Shown: one piece after another, positions 7,668-13,886 of the stretch
How the letters are laid out: every line of letters begins with the position of its first letter
How positions within the stretch are numbered: the stretch's first letter is position 1
Origin: Klebsiella pneumoniae
GTDB taxonomy: Bacteria > Bacteroidota > Bacteroidia > Flavobacteriales > Flavobacteriaceae
Length of the DNA stretch: 14,348 bases
Assembly: GCA_943325355.2 (NCBI GenBank)
Contig: CALPPA020000016.1
Coordinates: 1-14,348 of the forward strand
Reading direction: 5' to 3'
Notes under the pieces: model-generated
Database searches by the model: none
What the model was told of the DNA's origin: nothing
Seen by the model: the letters and a program-made list of their open reading frames with translations, nothing else
Program-made: the position numbers and the translations under genes

Positions 7668-8150
7668 TTAAAAAAAACGACTGTGCCAACTGTCCATAGC
7701 TGGCACTTCCCAAGATTCTTTGTATTCCTCGATGGTATTTACCAAATTGTTGAAAACAATAGTATTCTCAGTAACCGCTTTTTCTTTGGCCATTTTCTTG
7801 AAATCAATCAATGTTTTGTGGGCTATATGCTCCCCATTTTTGAAAGTAACATTCATTTTATCCAACAAATCAACAGTGTATTTTTGTTCCAATTTTTGAA
7901 TAAATTGCACTGAAGAATCAATGGAACAACCTGTGGCAGCTTGAATTTCCTGATTCACGGCAATAATGATGAATCGGTTGTATTTTAATTGATAGGATGA
8001 TTCTAAACCAACGCTGTGTGCTTGCCATCCTTCAAGAAAAGATTGCAAATCAGTTTCAATTTCAGAAAATTCTTCATCTGAAAATTTTCTGTTGGATTGA
8101 TAAATCCAGATTTTGGAATCTTCTGGTAAATTTTCGAAAGGAATTAGCAT
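7668..8150 (-). CDS. Conserved hypothetical protein of Flavobacteriia (160 residues)
   Basis: No function can be assigned. The protein is soluble, acidic in its N-terminal half, and has no signal peptide or membrane helix. Visible features are an opening MLIPFENLP, a likely alpha/beta core (KIWIYQSNRKF, RFIIIAVNQ, ATGCSID) and a highly distinctive C-terminus, WEVPAMDSWHSRFF, ending in Phe-Phe. I recall close relatives in flavobacterial genomes labelled ABC transporter ATPase, but there is no Walker A (GxxxxGKS/T), no ABC signature and no Walker B, so that name is unsupported. The single Cys75 lies in the conserved-looking ATGCSID. It sits between the CCG iron-sulfur gene (58-base gap) and bshA. 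Confidence 0.82.
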   Translation of the reverse strand: MLIPFENLPEDSKIWIYQSNRKFSDEEFSEIETDLQSFLEGWQAHSVGLESSYQLKYNRFIIIAVNQEIQAATGCSIDSSVQFIQKLEQKYTVDLLDKMNVTFKNGEHIAHKTLIDFKKMAKEKAVTENTIVFNNLVNTIEEYKESWEVPAMDSWHSRFF

Positions 8151-8152
8151 TG

Positions 8153-8180
8153 GAGTTATGAGTTATGAGTTGTGAGTAAT
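8153..8180. repeat. Heptanucleotide tandem repeat, four copies
   Basis: GAGTTAT, GAGTTAT, GAGTTGT, GAGTAAT follow head to tail, starting three bases upstream of the 160-residue gene's ATG. On the coding strand the unit reads ATAACTC. It lies where a ribosome binding site or leader would be, so copy number could affect expression; that is inference. Confidence 0.8.
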
Positions 8181-8208
8181 GGAATAAAATTCGTGATTAT
8201 TAATAGAA

Positions 8209-9000
8209 TTACAAATCTTGTGCATTAGCAATAAGTTCAGCGATATCCATCACTTTTACCTCGCCTTCTTTTTCTTTATTTTTGATACCGTCCGTCATCA
8301 TCGTATTGCAAAAAGGACATCCTGCTGCAATGATATCGGGTTTAGTTTCTAGAGCGTCTTCGGTTCTTTCGATATTAATTTCCTTGTTTCCAGGTTCAGC
8401 ATCTTTAAACATTTGTGCTCCACCTGCTCCACAGCATAAACCATTGGCACGAGAGCGTTTCATTTCGACTAATTCGGCATCTAATTTTTGAATTAAGTCA
8501 CGAGGAGCTTCGTAAACATTATTGGCTCTGCCTAAATAACATGGATCATGAAAAGTGATTCTTTTTCCTTTGAATTGTCCTCCTTCAATAGTTAATCTTC
8601 CGTCGTTCATCAAAGATTTTAAAAACTCAGTATGATGCAAAACTTCATATTTACCGCCTAATTCTGGATATTCATTTTTCAAGGTATTGAAACAATGCGG
8701 ACAAGCAGTAACTATTTTTCGCACTTCATACCCATTCAAAACTTCGATATTTGTCATAGCCTGCATTTGAAAAAGGAACTCGTTTCCTGCTCTTTTCGCT
8801 GGATCACCCGTACAACTTTCTTCCGTTCCCAATACTGCAAATGACACATTAGCACGATTCAAGATTCGCACAAAAGCCTTTGTTATCTTTTTTGATCGAT
8901 CATCAAAACTTCCAGCACAACCTACCCAAAACAATACTTCTGGCTGTTTGCCTTGAGCCATCATTTCGGCCATTGTTGGTACTATTAATACTTCTTGCAT
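8209..9000 (-). CDS. CCG-domain (HdrB/GlpC-type) iron-sulfur protein
   Basis: A soluble 263-residue redox protein with two cysteine-rich CCG domains. Domain 1 has C28, C63 (ESCTG), C100 and C103 (ACPHC). Domain 2 has C154 (HDPCYLG), C189-C190 (GLCCGAGG), C228 and C231 (GCPFC). The second is a canonical five-Cys CCG site, which in HdrB holds a non-cubane [4Fe-4S] cluster. The first lacks one of the paired cysteines (Ser62). It probably takes or gives electrons with the membrane iron-sulfur protein encoded just upstream; the small-molecule substrate is unknown. The start is placed at the ATG at 8998-9000 (MQEVLIVPTMAEMM). A frame from 9033 would add 11 residues drawn from the octad repeat and is less likely. 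Confidence 0.88.
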   Translation of the reverse strand: MQEVLIVPTMAEMMAQGKQPEVLFWVGCAGSFDDRSKKITKAFVRILNRANVSFAVLGTEESCTGDPAKRAGNEFLFQMQAMTNIEVLNGYEVRKIVTACPHCFNTLKNEYPELGGKYEVLHHTEFLKSLMNDGRLTIEGGQFKGKRITFHDPCYLGRANNVYEAPRDLIQKLDAELVEMKRSRANGLCCGAGGAQMFKDAEPGNKEINIERTEDALETKPDIIAAGCPFCNTMMTDGIKNKEKEGEVKVMDIAELIANAQDL

Positions 9001-9015
9001 TTTATTTGGTTTAAT

Positions 9016-9071
9016 TGTTAATAGGTTAAACATTTAATCGATTAACCGATTAAACATCTAAACATTTAAAC
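9016..9071. repeat. Degenerate octanucleotide tandem repeat, about seven copies
   Basis: In 8-base phase: TGTTAATA, GGTTAAAC, ATTTAATC, GATTAACC, GATTAAAC, ATCTAAAC, ATTTAAAC. The consensus is close to GATTAAAC. It includes a 12-bp palindrome, TTAATCGATTAA (9034-9045). The array fills the gap between the two iron-sulfur genes and ends in the first base of the upstream gene's stop codon. Confidence 0.7.
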
Positions 9072-10405
9072 TACATTTCATTCTTCCAGTTCAATCTATC
9101 TTGCTGATTGTATTGCCAAGGCGCACCATTATTTTCGATATTAGTCATCATAGCGTTTATAGGCATTGGCGCAGCACTTTGTTCCATTACCAGATAGCGT
9201 CTCATATCCATAATTATTGAAAGTGGACTAATGTTTACTGGACATTCTTCGACACAAGCATTACAAGAAGTACAAGCCCATAATTCTTCGGGTGTGATGT
9301 AATCGTTCAATAATGATTTGTTGTCTGGAATAAAAATTCCTTTGTTAGCATCTATATTTTTCCCCACTTCTTCCATCCTGTCTCTGGTATCCATCATAAT
9401 TTTACGAGGCGATAATTTTTTCCCAGTAAGATTCGCTGGACAAGATGAAGTGCAACGACCACATTCGGTACAGGTATACGCATTCAATAATTGCACCCAA
9501 TTTAAATCTTGAATATCACTGGCTCCAAATTTAGCTGGAGTTGCATTATGGTCTAGAACCGGAGTCGCATATGGATCAGCATTGGGATCCATCATCATTT
9601 TTACTTCATTGGTAACGGATTGCAAATTGTCAAATTGCCCTTTTGAATTCAAATCAGCGAAATAGGTATTTGGGAAAGCCAACAAAATGTGAAGGTGTTT
9701 TGAAAAATACAAATAGTTCATAAAAATCAAGATTCCGATAATGTGCAACCACCAAAATAGTTCGTTTAGAAGCATAACTAATTCGTTAGAAACTCCATTA
9801 AATAAAGGTTCTATAAACTGACTTACGGGAAAAGAACCCGCCTTTATGAAATGATGAAAACCTCCTGGAATATTTTGCAAATGCAAATCTGAGGCGTTCA
9901 TTAATAAAAACAAGGACATCAAAACCACTTCGAAATACAAAATATAATTGGCGTCATTTTCTGGAAAACCGGATAAATCTTTGCTGGCAAAGCGTTTCAA
10001 TTTGACGATGTTTCTTCTGGTCCAAAAAGCAAATACTGCAATTAAAACTAGTAAAGCTAATATTTCAAAAGAAGCAATTAATACATCATAAATTACTCCA
10101 AGTGGAGCAAAAATTCTATGTGTTCCAAATAAACCATCAATAATTATCTCTAACAATTCAATATTGATGATAATAAAACCTGCATAGACAATAATATGTA
10201 GTATTCCTGCAATTGGTCGCTTGACCATCTTGGATTGTCCTAGGGCTATCATCGCCATATTTGTCCAACGAGATTTTGGGTTATCGTTTCGATTTACGTC
10301 AATACCAAGATTTATGTTTCTAATGATTTTTTTTATATTTAAATAAAAATAACCAAAGCCTATTAACAGTAGTGTTGCAAATAAAATAGTATCTAAATAG
10401 CCCAT
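9071..10405 (-). CDS. Membrane iron-sulfur oxidoreductase: NarI/DsrM-like cytochrome b domain fused to 2x[4Fe-4S] ferredoxin
   Basis: A 444-residue inner-membrane protein. The N-terminal half has about five membrane helices (roughly 5-23, 66-88, 105-128, 154-171, 213-233). His70, His221 and His237/His239 (KHLHI) are placed like haem b ligands of NarI/DsrM-type subunits. The C-terminal half is a dicluster ferredoxin with CTECGRCTSSCP (C312, C315, C318, C322) and CTSCNACVEECP (C378, C381, C384, C388). It probably moves electrons between the quinone pool and a cytoplasmic partner, most likely the CCG protein encoded next. It starts 5 bases after the mlaD stop, so the two are surely co-transcribed. 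The haem assignment is inference from position; the clusters are clear. Confidence 0.88.
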   Translation of the reverse strand: MGYLDTILFATLLLIGFGYFYLNIKKIIRNINLGIDVNRNDNPKSRWTNMAMIALGQSKMVKRPIAGILHIIVYAGFIIINIELLEIIIDGLFGTHRIFAPLGVIYDVLIASFEILALLVLIAVFAFWTRRNIVKLKRFASKDLSGFPENDANYILYFEVVLMSLFLLMNASDLHLQNIPGGFHHFIKAGSFPVSQFIEPLFNGVSNELVMLLNELFWWLHIIGILIFMNYLYFSKHLHILLAFPNTYFADLNSKGQFDNLQSVTNEVKMMMDPNADPYATPVLDHNATPAKFGASDIQDLNWVQLLNAYTCTECGRCTSSCPANLTGKKLSPRKIMMDTRDRMEEVGKNIDANKGIFIPDNKSLLNDYITPEELWACTSCNACVEECPVNISPLSIIMDMRRYLVMEQSAAPMPINAMMTNIENNGAPWQYNQQDRLNWKNEM

Positions 10406-10410
10406 AATTG

Positions 10411-11376
10411 CTAGTTTTTAACTTTGGTAACGGTATCAGTTGTTGGTGTAACATAAGGTTTTTCTTTTTTTCCAAAAACAGAAACATTTACATATCGTGT
10501 AGGGTGAAGCCTAACATCTTGCAACAACAATTCTAATTCTTTTGTAGTTTTTTCTAAATTTTTGTACAGCTCTTCATCGGTCAATAATTTGCCCATAGAG
10601 CCTTTTCCTGCTTGAAGATCAGCCATTATTTTATCTACACTTGCTAATGTTTTCTCCAAATTTTTAGCCGTTTGGCCTAAATTAGCTTTGTTTAAAGAAT
10701 CGGATATTTTAGAAAAATCACTGGATACTTTGTTAAAATTGGTTACAACTCCATTGATTTGACTTTTATTATCATCAAGAATTGTGTTCAAACTTCCTGA
10801 TGCCTTGTGAAATTGTTCGATGGTTTTATTTAATTCTGAAAGACTGTTTTTAAGATCTGCTTGCCCTTTTTTATCCAATACATTATTTAATCCCATTACT
10901 AAATTGTCAACATTGAATAGTAGTTTTTCGAATTTTTCTTGCAATGGAACCAATTTTTCTTTCAAAGATTCTGTAATTCCAGCAGTTACTTCTCCTTTTA
11001 AAATATCTCCGTCTTCCAAAATTGTTTTATCATCAAAATTTGGATAAATTGCAATTTGTTTTCCAACAATAAACCCTGGTTCATAAATGGCAGCTCTACT
11101 AGATTTAGAAATTGGAAAGTCTGTTTTTAATTGTAATTCAACTAGTATTTTTCCTGTTTTATTATTTAAAGTAATATTTGTAATTGTCCCTACAACAAGA
11201 CCGTTTAGAGTTACAGCTGCTGATTTAGCAATTCCCTCAACATTATCGTATTCTACATATACAGTTTTGTAATTAGTAAAAATATTTTTGCCTTTAATAT
11301 AACTGTACCCCCAAATAAAAAGAAAAATGGAGGAAAGTACTAATATGCCGGTTTTAATTTCTCGTGTTAATTTCAA
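10411..11376 (-). CDS. MlaD/MCE family lipid-transport protein
   Basis: A 321-residue periplasmic protein tethered by one N-terminal helix (about 9-25). The MCE domain (about 36-115) contains VEYDNVEGIAKSAAVTLNGLVVG and the FIVGKQIAIYP segment. A long helical region follows (about 130-290), made of amphipathic coils such as LDKIMADLQ-type repeats and GKGSMGKLL. The conserved end is LLLQDVRLHPTRYVNVSVFGKK. MCE proteins form rings that pass phospholipids between the inner and outer membranes, powered by MlaE/MlaF, which are not in this window. The start codon is TTG (11374-11376), preceded by an exact promoter box 16 bases upstream. No ATG gives an intact signal anchor. It lies 55 bases after amidase 1. 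Confidence 0.9.
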   Translation of the reverse strand: MKLTREIKTGILVLSSIFLFIWGYSYIKGKNIFTNYKTVYVEYDNVEGIAKSAAVTLNGLVVGTITNITLNNKTGKILVELQLKTDFPISKSSRAAIYEPGFIVGKQIAIYPNFDDKTILEDGDILKGEVTAGITESLKEKLVPLQEKFEKLLFNVDNLVMGLNNVLDKKGQADLKNSLSELNKTIEQFHKASGSLNTILDDNKSQINGVVTNFNKVSSDFSKISDSLNKANLGQTAKNLEKTLASVDKIMADLQAGKGSMGKLLTDEELYKNLEKTTKELELLLQDVRLHPTRYVNVSVFGKKEKPYVTPTTDTVTKVKN

Positions 11377-11392
11377 AATATAAGTGTTTTGA

Positions 11393-11400
11393 CAAATTTA
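11393..11400 (-). promoter_or_regulatory. -7 promoter box upstream of mlaD
   Basis: On the minus strand this reads TAAATTTG, an exact TAnnTTTG match, 16 bases before the TTG start. This is the same spacing as at aroC. It suggests an internal promoter that can drive mlaD and the iron-sulfur genes apart from the amidases. Confidence 0.55.
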
Positions 11401-11431
11401 GTATAAAAATAATTAAACTTGCTGTTAATAA

Positions 11432-12607
11432 TTATTTGATTGCATCTTGAACACTAATCATTTCACCGTTTTTAAATGCAATTAAATAGGCAGAATCATA
11501 TCCTTTGGATTTCGCTTCCTCTAATAACCTTTTAGCATCATTATAATCAGCAGTTTCTCCATACATATATTTATAAAACTTACCTTCAGTGGTTACTGAA
11601 ATGGCTGCTAATCCTTTAAAATTACTTGGCTTCAATTCTAATTTTTTTGTACTTGCCGAAAGCTGTACTTTGAATATAGTTCCGTTTGAACCAATAGTAT
11701 TTTCGGCTTTTATTGGTGCAGGAACGTCAATATTTTGATTTGATTTATCTGGTGAAGCAGCATCTTTAGTTGGATTTTCGATTATTTTTTGAGAAGGTCT
11801 TTCTGTAAAACTATCTGTATCATCAATACTAAAATATTCTCTTTTATAACTGACTATGGCATCTGCAATGGCAGAAGCAATTTCGTTTTGGCCTTCTTCA
11901 GAGTTCAATAAATTACCTTCGACGGTATTAGAAATAAATCCGGTTTCTATTAAAACTCTAGGCATATAAGCCTTGTGAAGCACCATAAAAGGCGCTTGTT
12001 TCACTCCTCCATGTCTAATTTCTTTTCCTATGTCTGCAAATCTATCTTCAATTTTACTAGCTAATGAAATACTATTTTCTAAATATTCTTCTTGCATCAA
12101 GGTCATTCCAATCATTGTTTCAGGAGAATTAGGATCAAATCCTTCATATTTTTCTTTGTAATCTTTTTCTAAGGTTATTACGGAGTTCTCCTTTTTGGCA
12201 GCTTCAAGATTCGATGCCACCTTACTCATACCCATCACATAAGTTTCTGTACCTGATGCGGCAGTATTTCTATTAGCATTGCAGTGAATGGAAACAAAAA
12301 TATTGGCATCAGCGCGATTGGCAATATTTGCTCTTTCGATTAAATCGATAAAAACATCTGTTTTTCGAGTATAAATAACATCAATTTTCGGGTTTTGTTC
12401 TAATATTTTCCCAACTTTAAGTACTAAAGCTAAATTTATATTTTTTTCAACTCGACCACTGTAAACAGCACCAAAATCGTGATCTCCGTGGCCTGCGTCT
12501 AAGGTTACCCTAAACAAATTAGACTGACCAAAAGTAGAACTATAAACAAAGCATATCATAAATGATAGTACTATAGACGTCTTTCTAAATTCGCTTACTA
12601 ATTTCAA
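11432..12607 (-). CDS. N-acetylmuramoyl-L-alanine amidase with C-terminal SPOR-like domain (amidase 1)
   Basis: It cuts the bond between N-acetylmuramic acid and the stem peptide of peptidoglycan in the periplasm. The protein is 391 residues, with a signal peptide (about 1-28, ending TFGQS). The Amidase_3 zinc domain (about 31-255) has ligands His40 (LDAGHGDHD), Glu54 and His108 (SIHCNAN), plus catalytic Glu221 (IETGFISN). An inserted segment (about 130-185), typical of Bacteroidota members, separates the halves. A disordered linker (260-308) leads to a SPOR-like domain (311-390, FKVQLSAS ... YKYMYGETADY ... AKSKGY), which in other proteins binds denuded glycan at division sites. The start codon is TTG (12605-12607); the in-frame ATG at residue 17 would cut the signal peptide. 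It follows amidase 2 by 25 bases. Confidence 0.93.
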   Translation of the reverse strand: MKLVSEFRKTSIVLSFMICFVYSSTFGQSNLFRVTLDAGHGDHDFGAVYSGRVEKNINLALVLKVGKILEQNPKIDVIYTRKTDVFIDLIERANIANRADANIFVSIHCNANRNTAASGTETYVMGMSKVASNLEAAKKENSVITLEKDYKEKYEGFDPNSPETMIGMTLMQEEYLENSISLASKIEDRFADIGKEIRHGGVKQAPFMVLHKAYMPRVLIETGFISNTVEGNLLNSEEGQNEIASAIADAIVSYKREYFSIDDTDSFTERPSQKIIENPTKDAASPDKSNQNIDVPAPIKAENTIGSNGTIFKVQLSASTKKLELKPSNFKGLAAISVTTEGKFYKYMYGETADYNDAKRLLEEAKSKGYDSAYLIAFKNGEMISVQDAIK

Positions 12608-12632
12608 AATATTCTTTTTACAAAATTAATTA

Positions 12633-13754
12633 TTATTGCTTTACAACCTCATTTACTTTGCTACTTTTCCCGTCTTTAATTACAACTATATAAGCGTCCG
12701 TAAATCCTGTTTTTTTCGCCTCTTTTTGCATTTTATAAACCTCATCAAAATTTGAAGTTTCTCCGTAAGTATATCGATATAGGTTATTATTAAAAGTACT
12801 TGAAATGTTTTTTAATCCTTTAAATTTAATGGAATCCAATTCTAGTTTTTTTGAACTTGCAAAAAGCTGAACTTTATATACTGTATCATTCAATACGGCA
12901 ACAGTCTGTGATGTTTGATTATCTTGATTTGCAATTAAAACTGTTTCTTTAGTTTTGCTTTTTGTAGTCAAATTTATTTCTTCTCCAAAATATTCCTTTT
13001 TGTAGGCTATAATTGCATTTGCAATTTGAAGCGCCATTTTATTTTGACCTTCTTCTGAATTCAAAAATCTTCCTTCTTCAATATTAGATAAAAAACCCAG
13101 TTCAATTAACACACTTGGCATATAAGCCGCATCTAAAACCCATAGTGGTTGTTGTTTTACTCCTCGTGAATTTCTATCTAGATTATGAGTGAAATTATTC
13201 TGAATTTTTGTTGCTAAATTGATACTACTGTATAAATTATCTTCTTGTTTGAGCGTCAATCCTATTAAAGATTCAGGATTTTTGGGATTAAAACCTTGAT
13301 AGGTTTCTTTATAATTATTCTCTAATAATATAACTGAGTTTTCATTTTTGGCCACTTCTAAATTCATATCGCTCCGAGAGAGTCCCATAACAAAGGTTTC
13401 CGTTCCAGAGGGGCCAAAATTCTTAACTGAATTGCAATGAATGGATATAAATAAATTTGCATTTGCTTTATTGGCAATCTTTGGCCTATTTACTAATTCA
13501 ATAAAAACATCCGATTTACGAGTATATATTATTTTTAAATCTTTTTCTTTTTCTAGAATTTCCCCTACTTTTAAAGTAGTTTTAAGTGAAATCTCTTTTT
13601 CACTGAACCCGTGATAAGAATTACCTGGATCTTTTCCTCCGTGACCTGCATCAAGTATAATTGTAAATGTTTGTTTGTTTTGAGAAAAAACCGAACCACA
13701 TAGAAACAATGATGAAATCAACGTTAAAATGGAGTTTTTATATCTGAATTTCAT
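12633..13754 (-). CDS. N-acetylmuramoyl-L-alanine amidase with C-terminal SPOR-like domain (amidase 2)
   Basis: A tandem paralogue of the next gene downstream, with the same architecture. At 373 residues, it has a signal peptide (about 1-25, ending SVFSQ) and an Amidase_3 domain (about 28-255). Zinc ligands are His38 (LDAGHGGKD), Glu52 and His106 (SIHCNSV), and catalytic Glu218 is in IELGFLSN. A shorter linker leads to a SPOR-like domain (about 291-370, YKVQLFASSKKLEL ... YRYTYGETSNF). All catalytic residues are intact, so both copies should be active. The largest differences from amidase 1 are in the linker and around 190-205. It is first in the minus-strand block, divergent from lptD. A near-match promoter box (TAACTTTA, 7 of 8) lies close to the ATG, but I do not rely on it. 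Confidence 0.93.
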   Translation of the reverse strand: MKFRYKNSILTLISSLFLCGSVFSQNKQTFTIILDAGHGGKDPGNSYHGFSEKEISLKTTLKVGEILEKEKDLKIIYTRKSDVFIELVNRPKIANKANANLFISIHCNSVKNFGPSGTETFVMGLSRSDMNLEVAKNENSVILLENNYKETYQGFNPKNPESLIGLTLKQEDNLYSSINLATKIQNNFTHNLDRNSRGVKQQPLWVLDAAYMPSVLIELGFLSNIEEGRFLNSEEGQNKMALQIANAIIAYKKEYFGEEINLTTKSKTKETVLIANQDNQTSQTVAVLNDTVYKVQLFASSKKLELDSIKFKGLKNISSTFNNNLYRYTYGETSNFDEVYKMQKEAKKTGFTDAYIVVIKDGKSSKVNEVVKQ

Positions 13755-13830
13755 TTACTAAAGTTAATTTTAATGAAAACACTAAGGTTATAAATTTATT
13801 AATTGATTATTTTTGCCAACAATTTATATG

Positions 13831-13838
13831 TAAGTTTG
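13831..13838 (+). promoter_or_regulatory. -7 promoter box for lptD
   Basis: TAAGTTTG matches TAnnTTTG exactly. A TTTTG at 13811-13815 could be the -33 element, with a rather short 15-base spacer. The box lies in the 132-base divergent region (13755-13886) shared with amidase 2. Confidence 0.55.
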
Positions 13839-13886
13839 ACCCATCAATAAACGAGCCATATTTTTACAAAAATAGCATTAAAACCT

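Noticed and set aside
7668..8150. Calling the 160-residue protein an ABC ATPase
   Set aside because: There is no Walker A, signature or Walker B motif, and it is too short for an ABC ATPase.
9001..9033. Upstream ATG for the CCG protein
   Set aside because: The 11 extra residues are encoded by the octad repeat and its flank; the family begins near the ATG at 8998-9000.
8153..9071. CRISPR-like interpretation of the repeated motifs
   Set aside because: The repeat units are 7-8 bases with no spacers, and no cas genes are present.
11432..13754. A single broken amidase gene split by frameshift
   Set aside because: Each copy has its own signal peptide, full catalytic set, SPOR-like domain and stop codon, so these are two genes.
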